From positions 108,678,001 through 108,742,000 of the forward strand of contig NC_091117.1 of NCBI RefSeq assembly GCF_040183065.1: DNA of 64,000 bases. The letters are read 5' to 3'. Shown piece by piece: positions 1 through 10,895 of the stretch (positions are counted from its first letter, which is position 1; every line of letters starts with the position of its first letter). The position numbers were made by a program, and so were the translations under genes. This DNA is from Periplaneta americana (taxonomy: Eukaryota; Arthropoda; Insecta; Blattodea; Blattidae). The notes under the pieces are model-generated. The model did no database searches and had not been told where the DNA came from. It saw only the letters and a list, made by a program, of their open reading frames with translations.

Positions 1-119
1 TAACAGCTACTGCTCGGTCGCTAACGGTATCTGAGGAATAGGGAGGGGGAAAAGAATGTCTTCGTGCCCTCTCAACTTGCAAGAAATGCCGTTTAGTATG
101 CATTCGTTTGCTTAGGAAA
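1..119. other. Unassigned left edge
   Basis: No coding or RNA signal was recognised before the first transposon target duplication at 120-127. Confidence 0.4.
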
Positions 120-127
120 CATTTAAG

Positions 128-989
128 CAGTGGCGGTGCGTCAATAAGAGCACAAGAGCACGTGAACATCTTGTTTCCATTAATGCACGACTAGTTGTAT
201 TATTTAATACCGTATTGGCGTAGTGGGGATGTATAATATCAGGATCGAGTATTTTAAACTTCCCGCAGAATCTTGTATAAACTTCTTATGTGGCAACATC
301 CGTTCACGTACAAGCCGTGCTCTTTTCAAGAAGGTTACAGAAATTTCACGCATGCGCGGGAGAAAATAATGTCTTTCGCTGGCGGCTTATGGCTCGTCAA
401 GAGCACAAAGCATTAAGTGAACAGCGAATCTATCCTACAGATGTCAGGTACGTCGATGCCTATCGTTTACGTGCTGTATCTCGAGGAGAAATGTAATAAG
501 TCTGTATTTCAGCCTGCAGGTGTCAGCATCTCACTGTCGGAACGTTTACTTTATGTGGATGTGTGTACAGTGCTGCTACGAGAGTGTAGCTTGTGAATTA
601 CTATACTTCAGTGTCGGCATATAGCATAGTTGCTGGTTGAATGTGATGGTGGTATGAATTTAAATATCTGTATGGTGGTGTATATTATTTAAGAATAATA
701 TTTACTGGCATATATTTATAGTAATCAATCTACAGTATGCGAATGGGATTACAGTACTGTTATAGGCTATAGTGTATCAGTGTGTTGTGAATCAAAATAC
801 TGTGTATTACTGAACACACGCTTTTGTAAATTGTTTTATGTATTAATTTTTAACAAACGTAAACAGTGAACTCTGTTCAAGTAATTTTGAAGAGTAAAGA
901 CTGGGTAAACTGGCTTTCCAGGAAAAATTGGAAATAAAAAGACTAGGTTTCATCATCATCATTATTATTATTATTATTATTATAATTAC

Positions 990-1045
<56 letters not shown>

Positions 1046-1197
1046 GTTGTTTTGAATTTATATACGGTTTTTTCGACAGTGAAACATTGGAATCATGACA
1101 TTTCATATTAGGCTAAAAACGTACGATTTCAAATTCTCTTCGATTTTGGGACACAAAATTGTGAACACACATAATATTTTATCACGAGCCGCCACTG
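128..1197. mobile_element. Non-autonomous hAT element, complete ends
   Basis: The left end reads CAGTGGCGGTGCGT and the right end, reversed, CAGTGGCGGCTCGTG. Both match the CAGTGGCGG terminus typical of ZMYM1-like hAT elements. The element is flanked by an exact 8-bp duplication CATTTAAG (120-127 and 1198-1205), the size hAT transposases generate. The interior has no transposase reading frame and carries an (ATT)n tract. Related termini occur at 40444 and 60912, so an autonomous relative may have moved it. Only the origin of the transposase is inferred. Confidence 0.88.
952..1043. repeat. (ATT)n microsatellite
   Basis: A nearly pure ATT run of about 90 bp with a CAT-rich start and one TAATTACT interruption, inside the hAT element. 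Apparent poly-isoleucine reading frames here are artefacts. Confidence 0.95.
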
Positions 1198-1205
1198 CAT
1201 TTAAG

Positions 1206-2055
1206 TTATAATTACTGTAATTAAAATTCACTTAACTTATTATATACATTTAAGACTATTTGTTTTCCTCCGCTTTTGAGAGGGTTTCCACTCATGTTTA
1301 ATAAACACATACACCGAGGATGCAAAAGCTATACGAGCTCAAGTGACGCTAGCTTGTTACAAGAACGGACTACCTCGGTATTACTGTTGGTATTCATCCG
1401 CGTTCATAGTACATAACAAAATATAAAAGTAGCTTTTCTTTTACATAGCGTTTTACATATGAGTGAAGTTATATGTTTCATCGCATTTAACAACTAGAAT
1501 TCAATTTTTTATTTTCAAATAATACAAGATTATGGTTTCCAAATACGAACTATATTTTCCTGCGTCATGTGAGTGTTTCGGCTGGGAGCTAATCGCGGGT
1601 ATGACAGCAACGTGCTTATGTTTACATTAGGATTTTTCTTACAGCGAAAACAGTATAGAGCAGAACACACCGCCATGACACAACAGTGCACGATGTCATT
1701 CGTCTGATAATTCCCGCCCTATACAAGAACCAATCAGATTCACTGATGGCGGCTGATGGAGACTGCCACCACCTCTGCAAGCTGATGGCACCGGTGCGAC
1801 ACCGGTGGAGCATCAGTAACGTCATCGTTGTCATCGTTGTAATTCGGAACACCGTGATACCATCAGACTGCTCAGCGCTGAGATTCGGAATACGCTCATA
1901 GCGTACCTGTAATATTTGTAAACAATGTTAATGGCTTATAAGCGAACATGTCAACGGACCAGTTATTACTACCATTCAAGAAATAAATTGCTTATGCTCT
2001 CTTTTCTTTGAACGAGATGACAGTACGGAAATTTCGCAAAATCTTGCTAGCGTAA
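1206..2055. other. Interspersed DNA, no gene recognised
   Basis: Both strands are briefly open at 1622-1901, but there is no family resemblance and the two frames mirror each other. A direct repeat of CACCGGTG lies near 1790-1808. No promoter, RNA gene or mobile element ends were identified. Confidence 0.4.
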
Positions 2056-2057
2056 TA

Positions 2058-3045
<988 letters not shown>

Positions 3046-3097
3046 TATAACACAGACAACAATTGTACAGCCGCCATGACAGCCATCGAACCTTCCA

Positions 3098-3165
3098 GCA
3101 GTCCGTGCGTTTTTTTTAAAGCGCTTCAGTAAAGCCTTCATGCCTTTGCTGCAGCAAAATGAGAG
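3098..3165. repeat. Left arm of a degenerate inverted repeat
   Basis: TCCGTGCGTTTTTTTTAAAG followed by spaced CTTCATGC and CTTTGCTGCAGC resembles, in inverse orientation, 8490-8575. The two arms enclose the THAP exon and the tRNA-like array. They may be decayed termini of one large element; the similarity is patchy. Confidence 0.4.
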
Positions 3166-3640
3166 TCGAAAAAAAAAAACCTAAGTAGGTCAACTGACTG
3201 CAAAATGGTGGACAATTAATATTGGCTTCTGTTACTGCAGTAATAAATTTAGCCTTAAAAGAACAGAACATGTTAAATAGTTTCGGCGTCCATGATAATG
3301 ACATGGAATTATTATTACTAGACGATTTTAAGAATAATAAACGTTGCAAAAGACCAAAACACGCATTCTGCCATGATGGATCGTGCAGCAAACTCGTAAA
3401 CATAGACTTACTAAATAACCGCTAGACCGCTCACTGGCGCTAGTGTTATGTTCCCAAATTGAACAGTCGACGAGCGGCCATTTGCTTGGTAGAGCTGAGT
3501 AAGTACGGTTCTTTCGTGTGCTGCTTTTTATTGCAATAATGCACACGGATGTAACGATAAAGAAGAAAGGAATGTTATATTTCACTGATTAGATAATCCT
3601 TAATTTCTACGACGATTTTTTCCTCCATATTATGTTACAG

Positions 3641-3815
3641 AAGACAAACTATTGTACTTGCCATGTGACTCTTTATGCTTCAAGTTTCCTCTGAGTAAAG
3701 ATTCCCTTAACCGAAAGTGGATAGGTGCAACCCGCAGAGAGAATTTCTACCCTACATTGAATCATTCAGTGTGTTCAACTCATTTCGAAGATAGTAATTG
3801 CCTTTCAAACTACGT
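3641..3815 (+). pseudogene. THAP domain, second exon (fragment)
   Basis: An acceptor-like TATGTTACAG precedes a frame reading FPLSKDSLNRKWIGATRR, then NFYPTLNHSVCSTHFEDSNC. This matches the second half of a THAP zinc-finger domain: the FP after the exon junction, an invariant Trp (KWI), and the final C-x2-H of the C2CH zinc site (CSTHF). THAP domains are DNA-binding modules of P-element transposases and of host THAP proteins. The first exon with the initial Cys pair was not found upstream, and no C-terminal transposase follows. It is probably a relic of a P-type element or a broken THAP gene. Family call good, gene status poor. Confidence 0.7.
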
Positions 3816-3929
3816 TATTATACATTGTTATTGTCCTTCACTCACTCTATATCATTCATTTTCTTCAAACAGCTGTTGTTTCAGTGCATACATGACTAAT
3901 AAAATTATTCACCGAACTTAAACATGCAG

Positions 3930-4762
3930 AAACTGCATAAATTATAAAAATATATTTTTTATGTAACTGATTGAAAGTAATTCCTGTCGTAGTTACGGAT
4001 TAGTGAAACATTTTCTTATGCTATTGCTGCTATTATTACTACTACTATTCCTGCTACTGCTGCTACTACTTTTTTTACTTCATGCAGCAGTTTAACCTAC
4101 AGATTGAATTAAAAAGTTGACATATTAATTCTTTTATTAACCGTGGTTATGAATGTTCACATTCAGAGTTCCTATGAAAATGGTGCAAGTCTGAACACAG
4201 TACCTATGTCTGACAGCCAGGGTTGTCGGGTAACCCAATTTAGGCGGGATTCTCCCAATTTCCTGGTCGAGTCCCGATTAAAGGGAGTCGGGATTGACAA
4301 AAATCCCGATTTTACAGATATTAGCCTTGAAAATATTATTTTAAGCAAATTAGTCTGTATTTCCCATTATCCGATATTTTATTTATATATTGACTCAAAT
4401 GGTATCATTGTAAACATAGAGATAATCCGCAGATATCTAGGAAGTCTATGAGGTAGCCCAGCTAATTGTCGTAAGGCAACTAAACTCGCAAAATAATACT
4501 TCTTCTACTTCTACCGCATTGTTGATAATTCCTATTCCGGTCCCTGGTCGCTGTTCTCACAATTAGTAAACATTGTGTATTTCAAGTGCGTTGACTGGCA
4601 AGAAAGATATCGTTTTGATATCGTACTTTACAATATTAACAGAGAAATACAATTGCTGTGTTTTGTAGTTTAGTGAACTATGTTTAAACATGGATTCATC
4701 GTCAGATAGTGAAACTGTTGCAGTACCGGTTCCAAAATTAATTTATTAGCAAATAACGCAAA
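3930..4762. other. AT-rich stretch left of the array
   Basis: It contains one 102-codon open frame (4143-4451) that I do not recognise and consider unsupported. No RNA or element ends were seen. The sequence changes abruptly to the 285-bp array at about 4763. Confidence 0.35.
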
Positions 4763-4798
4763 TAACGTACCAACGCTCTATCATTGAGCTACTCGGGA
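4763..4798 (-). tRNA. Partial tRNA-like gene (5' half only)
   Basis: Only the acceptor 5' strand, D arm and 5' side of the anticodon stem are present. Similarity starts in the anticodon loop, so this is the outer boundary of the array. Confidence 0.55.
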
Positions 4799-5011
4799 AC
4801 TCTAACCGACACCGACACAATTTTTCCCTCTATATCCACAGACCTCAAAGTGGGCTGACAACCGTCAAGCAACCAACTTCGAGTGCACACTAACTCCGTG
4901 TGACTTAAATTGTGGTTTTCTGTTCACGAACAGTGACGTGTATTATGCAAATCAAGATTTCAGGTATAACTCCCTGTAAAGTTGATTTGAATAATTTCGA
5001 GGCAAAAATTG

Positions 5012-5083
5012 TTCCGGAGCCGGGTATCGAACCCGGGACCTTTGGTTTAACGTACCAACGCTCTACCATTGAGCTACTCGGGA
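5012..5083 (-). tRNA. tRNA-like gene, unit 1 (type A)
   Basis: It folds as a standard cloverleaf: acceptor TCCCGAG/CTCCGGA with a C-C mismatch at the fourth pair; D arm GCTC-AATGGTA-GAGC; anticodon arm TTGGT-ACGTTAA-ACCAA; 5-nt variable loop; T arm CCGGG-TTCGATA-CCCGG; discriminator A. The loop would give anticodon GTT (Asn), but position 33 is C instead of the near-universal U. The body does not resemble the insect Asn tRNA I know. A box (TAGCTCAATGG) and B box (GGTTCGATACC) are intact. I call it tRNA-like, not a proven tRNA. Confidence 0.6.
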
Positions 5084-5296
5084 ACTCTAACCGACACCGA
5101 CACAATTTTTCCCTCTATATCCACAGACCTCAAAGTGGGCTGACAACCGTCAAGCAACCAACTTCGAGTGCACACTAACTCCGTGTGACTTAAATTGTGG
5201 TTTACTGTTCACTAACAGTGACGTGTAATATGCAAATCAAGATTACAGGTATAACTCCCTGTAAAGTTGATTTGAATAATTTCGAGGGAAAAATTG

Positions 5297-5368
5297 TTCC
5301 GGAGCCGGGTATCGAACCCGGGACCTTTGATTTAACGTACCAACGCTCTACCATTGAGCTACTCGGGA
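5297..5368 (-). tRNA. tRNA-like gene, unit 2 (type B)
   Basis: As unit 1, but the anticodon stem 3' strand is ATCAA, so one G-C pair becomes G-U. The downstream spacer has GAGGGAAAA. Confidence 0.58.
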
Positions 5369-5581
5369 ACTCTAACCGACACCGACACAATTTTTCCCTC
5401 TATATCCACTGACCTCAAAGTGGGCTGACAACCGTCAAGCAACCAACTTCGAGTGCACACTAACTCCGTGTGACTTAAATTGTGGTTTTCTGTTCACGAA
5501 CAGTGACGTGTATTATGCAAATCAAGATTTCAGGTATAACTCCCTGTAAAGTTGATTTGAATAATTTCGAGGCAAAAATTG

Positions 5582-5653
5582 TTCCGGAGCCGGGTATCGA
5601 ACCCGGGACCTTTGGTTTAACGTACCAACGCTCTACCATTGAGCTACTCGGGA
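5582..5653 (-). tRNA. tRNA-like gene, unit 3 (type A)
   Basis: The tRNA-like part is the same as in unit 1. It begins the first complete A-C-B higher-order repeat. Confidence 0.6.
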
Positions 5654-5866
5654 ACTCTAACCGACACCGACACAATTTTTCCCTCTATATCCACAGACCT
5701 CAAAGTGGGCTGACAACCGTCAAGCAACCAACTTCGAGTGCACACTAACTCCGTGTGACTTAAATTGTGGTTTTCTGTTCACGAACAGAGACGTGTATTA
5801 TGCAAATCAAGATTTCAGGTATAACTCCCTGTAAAGTTGATTTGAATAATTTCGAGGCAAAAATTG

Positions 5867-5938
5867 TTCCGGAGCTGGGTATCAAACCCGGGACCTTTGG
5901 TTTAACGTACCAACGCTCTACCATTGAGCTACTCGGGA
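5867..5938 (-). tRNA. tRNA-like gene, unit 4 (type C, damaged T arm)
   Basis: The T loop is TTTGATA instead of TTCGATA and one T-stem base is changed, so the B box is weakened. The 5' flank also differs (GACCTCTAGCC side). This is the most decayed of the full copies. Confidence 0.5.
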
Positions 5939-6151
5939 CCTCTAGCCGACACCGACACAATTTTTCCCTCTATATCCACAGACCTCAAAGTGGGCTGACA
6001 ACCGTCAAGCAACCAACTTCGAGTGCACACTAACTCCGTGTGACTTAAATTGTGGTTTTCTGTTCACGAACAGTGACGTGTATTATGCAAATCAAGATTT
6101 CAGGTATAACTCCCTGTAAAGTTGATTTGAATAATTTCGAGGGAAAAATTG

Positions 6152-6223
6152 TTCCGGAGCCGGGTATCGAACCCGGGACCTTTGATTTAACGTACCAACG
6201 CTCTACCATTGAGCTACTCGGGA
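6152..6223 (-). tRNA. tRNA-like gene, unit 5 (type B)
   Basis: Same as unit 2, with the G-U pair in the anticodon stem. Confidence 0.58.
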
Positions 6224-6436
6224 ACTCTAACCGACACCGACACAATTTTTCCCTCTATATCCACAGACCTCAAAGTGGGCTGACAACCGTCAAGCAACCA
6301 ACTTCGAGTGCACACTAACTCCGTGTGACTTAAATTGTGGTTTTCTGTTCACGAACAGTGACGTGTATTATGCAAATCAAGATTTCAGGTATAACTCCCT
6401 GTAAAGTTGATTTGAATAATTTCGAGGCAAAAATTG

Positions 6437-6508
6437 TTCCGGAGCCGGGTATCGAACCCGGGACCTTTGGTTTAACGTACCAACGCTCTACCATTGAGCT
6501 ACTCGGGA
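6437..6508 (-). tRNA. tRNA-like gene, unit 6 (type A)
   Basis: Same as unit 1. It begins the second A-C-B higher-order repeat. Confidence 0.6.
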
Positions 6509-6721
6509 ACTCTAACCGACACCGACACAATTTTTCCCTCTATATCCACAGACCTCAAAGTGGGCTGACAACCGTCAAGCAACCAACTTCGAGTGCACAC
6601 TAACTCCGTGTGACTTAAATTGTGGTTTTCTGTTCACGAACAGAGACGTGTATTATGCAAATCAAGATTTCAGGTATAACTCCCTGTAAAGTTGATTTGA
6701 ATAATTTCGAGGCAAAAATTG

Positions 6722-6793
6722 TTCCGGAGCCGGGTATCGAACCCGGGACCTTTGGTTTAACGTACCAACGCTCTACCATTGAGCTACTCGGGA
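6722..6793 (-). tRNA. tRNA-like gene, unit 7 (type C, intact T arm)
   Basis: It shares the type C flank (AGAGACG, GGGACCTCTAACC) with unit 4 but keeps a normal T loop. The damage in unit 4 therefore arose after the higher-order duplication. Confidence 0.6.
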
Positions 6794-7006
6794 CCTCTAA
6801 CCGACAGCGACACAATTTTTCCCTCTATATCCACAGACCTCAAAGTGGGCTGACAACCGTCAAGCAACCAACTTCGAGTGCACACTAAATCCGTGTGACT
6901 TAAATTGTGGTTTTCTGTTCACGAACAGTGACGTGTATTATGCAAATCAAGATTTCAGGTATAACTCCCTGTAAAGTTGATTTGAATAATTTCGAGGGAA
7001 AAATTG

Positions 7007-7078
7007 TTCCGGAGCCGGGTATCGAACCCGGGACCTTTGGTTTAACGTACCAACGCTCTACCATTGAGCTACTCGGGA
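7007..7078 (-). tRNA. tRNA-like gene, unit 8 (B/A hybrid)
   Basis: It has the type B spacer (GAGGGAAAA) with the type A anticodon stem (ACCAA), which suggests gene conversion or recombination between unit types. It is the last copy before the inversion. Confidence 0.6.
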
Positions 7079-7398
7079 ACTCTAACCGACACCGACACAA
7101 TTTTTCCCTCTATATCCACAGACCTCAAAGTGGGCTGACAACCGTCAAGCAACCAACTTCGAGTGCACACTGACTCCGTGTGACTTAAATTTTCCCTCGA
7201 AATTATTCAAATCAACTTTACATGGAGTTATACCTGAAATCTTGATTTGCATAATACACGTCACTGTTCGTGAACAGAAAACCACAATTTAAGTCACACG
7301 GAGTTAGTGTGCACTCGAATTTGGTTGCTTGACGGTTGTCAGCCCACTTTGAGGTCTGTGGATATAGAGGGAAAAATTGTGTCGGTGTCGGTTAGAGT

Positions 7399-7470
7399 TC
7401 CCGAGTAGCTCAATGGTAGAGCGTTGGTACGTTAAACCAAAGGTCCCGGGTTCGATACCCGGCTCCGGAA
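7399..7470 (+). tRNA. tRNA-like gene, inverted unit 1
   Basis: Same cloverleaf and boxes as type A, now on the plus strand, followed by CAATTTTTCCC, a plausible Pol III terminator. Confidence 0.6.
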
Positions 7471-7683
7471 CAATTTTTCCCTCGAAATTATTCAAATCAA
7501 CTTTACAGGGAGTTATACCTGAAATCTTGATTTGCATAATACACGTCACTGTTCGTGAACAGAAAACCACAATTTAAGTCACACGGAGTTAGTGTGCACT
7601 CGAATTTGGTTGCTTGACGGTTGTCAGCCCACTTTGAGGTCTGTGGATATAGAGGGAAAAATTGTGTCGGTGTCGGTTAGAGT

Positions 7684-7755
7684 TCCCGTGTAGCTCAATG
7701 GTAGAGCGTTGGTACGTTGAACCAAAGGTCCCGGGTTCGATACCCGGCTCCGGAA
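7684..7755 (+). tRNA. tRNA-like gene, inverted unit 2
   Basis: The acceptor 5' strand is TCCCGTG, adding a second mismatch, and the anticodon loop is ACGTTGA. The boxes are intact and the terminator run is TTTTTC. Confidence 0.52.
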
Positions 7756-7968
7756 CAATTTTTCTTTCGAAATTATTCAAATCAACTTTACAGGGAGTTA
7801 TACTTGAAATCTTGATTTGCATAATACACGTCACTGTTCGTGAACAGAAAACCACAATTTAAGTCACACGGAGTTAGTGTGCACTCGAAGTTGGTTGCTT
7901 GACGGTTGTCAGCCCACTTTGAGGTCTGTGGATATAGAGGGAAAAATTGTGTCGGTGTCGGTTAGAGT

Positions 7969-8002
7969 TCCCGAGTAGCTCAATGGTAGAGCGCTGGTAT
8001 AT
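7969..8002 (+). tRNA. Partial tRNA-like gene at right array end
   Basis: The acceptor 5' strand and D arm are normal. Similarity ends after GAGCGCTGGTA, again at the anticodon stem-loop, mirroring the left boundary. Confidence 0.55.
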
Positions 8003-8489
8003 TGGCAAATTGTTAAACATAGGCTATTCGCGGTTAGTAAAAGAAAAAATTATTGTAGTGTTCACTGTACTGTGTATCCTTCGTATTTTAGTGTTTCTGA
8101 CGGAGGTGAATAGGCCTATTATATTAAAAAGCACGTGAACACTATGCAGAAAACTGCTATAAATCTTATGATAGGCTAAATTGTCTTAGGTTAGCTTCTG
8201 ATATCCCGACTTCCCGCGCAGAAAACCTATCAACTCTGCTGACAGTAGAAACACGGTATTAAAGGTATCGCAAAGGAAGTATTGTTCCTTTAAACAAAAA
8301 GATTTAGCTTTCGGATACGCAATACAACACGTATTCAAATAGTGGTTTCGAAATCCCGCGCGTTTTCTACCTAACAAATGGCGGCTTCCTGCTGCTTCAA
8401 TTTGGGAACATATTTCTCAGTTCTCCGCTACGGCGTGGTAGGGGATCACTCGTAAAGCGAAGATTTGATTTGCTGCACGCTTGCTACAG

Positions 8490-8575
8490 CGCTGCTGCAG
8501 CGACGGTGAAGCAAATGCATTAAAAGTACGATCATGCTGCAGCGCTTTACGTCTTGCTTAAAAAAAACCGCACGG
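8490..8575. repeat. Right arm of a degenerate inverted repeat
   Basis: The inverse of this segment (CTCCGTGCGGTTTTTTTTAA, then GTAAAGCGCTGCAGC) resembles 3098-3165. Together they bracket the array region. Confidence 0.4.
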
Positions 8576-8689
8576 AGTTTTGTTCCTATTTCGCTGCATC
8601 GTGACGTGATTGTTGTCCACCAGTGGGTAACAACGGTTGAGATGCCAAGCTTACCGTTTCCACGTGGCGAGTGCTTAATAGCTCTCTTG

Positions 8690-8785
8690 GCACAGTCTAA
8701 TATATACAGTCGCGCAACTTCAACACTTTTTTTGCCAACATCCGCGACACTAGCGCCCTAGCGGCAGGCAAGGCTCTGGTCATAG
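8690..8785. repeat. Inverted repeat, left arm
   Basis: This segment (around ACAGTCGCGCAACT and CTAGCGGCAGGCAAG) is repeated in reverse at about 12940-13050, flanking the THAP exon, a MITE and the Harbinger-like element. The arms may be terminal repeats of one element or two oppositely inserted copies. Confidence 0.6.
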
Positions 8786-8845
8786 GGTTGATACAGCCAG
8801 CACGTGCTTTAAAAGGATGCGAGATGTTATAATAACGTTTTAATT

Positions 8846-8968
8846 ATGCGTCGGAATAAGGGCAATGTGTGCAATGACGAAAATTGCAGTAACAACAAGT
8901 TTAAATCTCCGAATTTGTCGTTCTTCAGATTCCCTCAAGACCAAGAGAAAACCATAAGTCAGTCATAA
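8846..8968 (+). pseudogene. THAP zinc-finger start, short frame
   Basis: The 40-codon frame begins MRRNKGNVCNDENCSNN and continues NLSFFRFPQDQEK. The C-x4-C pair followed by an F-x-RFP motif is the signature of the first half of a THAP domain. The frame ends soon after FPQDQEK, before the Trp, third Cys and His needed for a zinc site, and no splice donor fits. It is a truncated remnant of a P-type transposase or THAP gene. The upstream inverted repeat suggests it belonged to a mobile element. Confidence 0.62.
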
Positions 8969-9499
8969 TCAATAATCCACGTTGTAGGTAGCCTACGTAT
9001 TGTGTTCTATAAAACACTATTTTATTACTTATCAGTTACCTATTTGTATGTCAGGAAGGACAGTTTAAATAAAAACAAAGTAAATACCTGTTACAGTATA
9101 TTATTTTTTTGCAGAGATCATATGTGTAAATGTGTAACCATTCCGATTTTGGATAATATATCTACAGTTTTTAATGCAAGTAACTTAATTCCATGATTTT
9201 TGTATTCGTGTTTTTTTCTTTATATTTTTCAAAAGTTTAATGTTATATAGCATACAAGTAGGTATCATGGTGTTAATTTTGCAAGAATTCTTGGAATATA
9301 GTAATCCTTTTGCAAAACATTCACTTCTTGAATAAATCCAGAATAAATTTCTGATGTGTTGGTGTAGATTCATGTGGCAGACATATTAAGTTCTCAAGAA
9401 ATAAAAGAGCCTTTTTAAATTTAATATCAAAAGCAATCTTTTCTGTAATAATTTGCACGACTGTTATTGATGTTGATTTTACATTCCCAGTGATTATTT

Positions 9500-9729
9500 G
9501 AGCCATTCAGTGCAGAAGTGGTGTAAGTCAAAATCAGGTAATGAGGTTTAAAGTAAAAATTCTGTAAAATACAGCGCAAAGTAGCAATTAATATATCCTT
9601 CGTGCTATTCACTGACTATTAATAGTTTAAATACATTCAATATTAACTGCCGCTTTGCGCTGTATTTTACAGAATGTTTACTTTAACCCCTCATTACCCA
9701 TTTTTGACTTACACCACTTCTGCTCTGAA
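9500..9729. mobile_element. Fold-back MITE, copy 1
   Basis: Two arms of about 90 bp (AGAAGTGGTGTAAGTCAAAA ... and its inverse) are joined by a short middle, so the whole element is an imperfect hairpin. A second copy lies at 56963-57204. The ends are GAGCC(A/G)TTCAG. No protein is encoded, and the family is unknown to me. Confidence 0.78.
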
Positions 9730-10895
9730 AATAAAATTAGGCCTACATTTTCTGAGTTAATTGAAGTTACAATTTTTCCAACAAAATTGTGTGTTCATTT
9801 ATTTGTTCTCACCTACGTCATATTAACAGTAAGTGCATGTAAATTACGTATTATATAGGTAGGATATGTTAAAATTAGGCATTATGTGTGAACACTGGAA
9901 ATGTAATGTAAAATGCGTTAAACTTGCCATAAAAATTTAAACCATAACATCAGCACTATTTGTGACTCAAAATAATAAAGGAAATACCGGTTCTTAAGAA
10001 ATGGAAAAATAATGAACTTCATATTAATGTTTAAATGCTCCCCTTTTCTTTATTTTCAAGTTTACCTCAGCGGCCGAGATTACCCCAATTTGCGGTATGC
10101 AAAATCGTTAATTTCTCAGGAAATAGGGAGAGAAGTTCACCACGCAATGTACCCTACGAGATATTCCCCGTGGTGGGAATATAATGGTGGAGCAGTGCGC
10201 AGTTTCGACCGTTCTCGTACTACGTGATGACGTCACGCGGGAAGCATTGCGAACTCTCTCGCAGCTTGCTAGCTTAGCTCAGCTCTACTCCGTAAGGTTT
10301 TGGAAGTGGAGTAGGTTAATTGATTATGAATTCCAAGAAATCAGAAGCAAATATGGCATTTTATAGTACTTGTTATTAATTAAATACACTATCTTTTATT
10401 AACTCTGTATGTTTAAAATATAAAACAATTTTAAGCACAAGAGGTGGATACAGTCACCCCATTCGGAATTTGAAATAACAATACGCGTCGAAAAAAATCT
10501 GAATCTAAATTTAAAAAATAATGAACAAGTTGACCAAAATTCAGATGTAACAGTTGTTCAGTTCGTCTACAATAGATCTACATATTATAATTATTTAACA
10601 GTAAATAATTTAATTATTGAAACAGCAGTATAATTTGTGAAGTAAAAATAACTATAAAGCTACCTACTAAAATTAATTTTACATTACATATTCAGTTTAT
10701 GACAAACGGGCCGGTTTTACCAACCTTCACTAAAGTTTTAATGATTCTTTAATTTATTTACTGGTTCATTAAATCATTTTTATATCTCACCAACTACAGT
10801 ATCTTTAGCCTAACGAACCAGTAAAACTATAATTAAATTCAGTGATAAAAATTTCCGTCTTAAAATTTTTAATGGTTCATCAGTTGCAATATAAA

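Larger units (their letters stand above)
4763..7192 (-). repeat. 285-bp tandem array with tRNA-like cassettes, main block
   Basis: One partial and eight full units repeat exactly every 285 bp with only a few percent divergence. Each unit contains, reading on the minus strand, a TATA-like GATATAGA, a 72-nt tRNA-like gene, then a T4-5 run suited to Pol III termination, and farther on ATTTGCAT (octamer). Diagnostic variants (AGTGACG/AGAGACG, GAGGCAAAA/GAGGGAAAA, GGTTTAACG/GATTTAACG) fall in the order A-B-A-C-B-A-C-B. The last six units thus form two copies of an 855-bp A-C-B higher-order unit. Because 285 is divisible by three, frames stay open on both strands; these 66- and 88-codon frames are not proteins. 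Confidence 0.93.
7193..8003 (+). repeat. 285-bp array, inverted block
   Basis: After a junction at about 7190-7200 (shared AAATTT, breaking both units inside the spacer), the same repeat continues in the opposite direction. There is a partial spacer, two full tRNA-like units and a third that stops inside its tRNA-like gene at about 8000. These units share ACTCGAATTTGG, absent from the main block, so the inverted block has its own history. Confidence 0.92.

Noticed and set aside
843..1106. Poly-isoleucine frame
   Set aside because: Translation of an (ATT)n microsatellite.
1686..1901. Overlapping frames on both strands near 1.7 kb
   Set aside because: No family similarity, splice context or codon signal.
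4912..7855. Repeated 88- and 66-codon open frames in the 285-bp array
   Set aside because: The unit length is a multiple of three, so frames stay open on both strands at once. They cover the tRNA-like gene and spacer and show no protein family resemblance.
4763..8003. CRISPR-like array
   Set aside because: Repeats are 285-bp contiguous units with tRNA-like cores, without short repeats alternating with unique spacers, and the DNA is eukaryotic.
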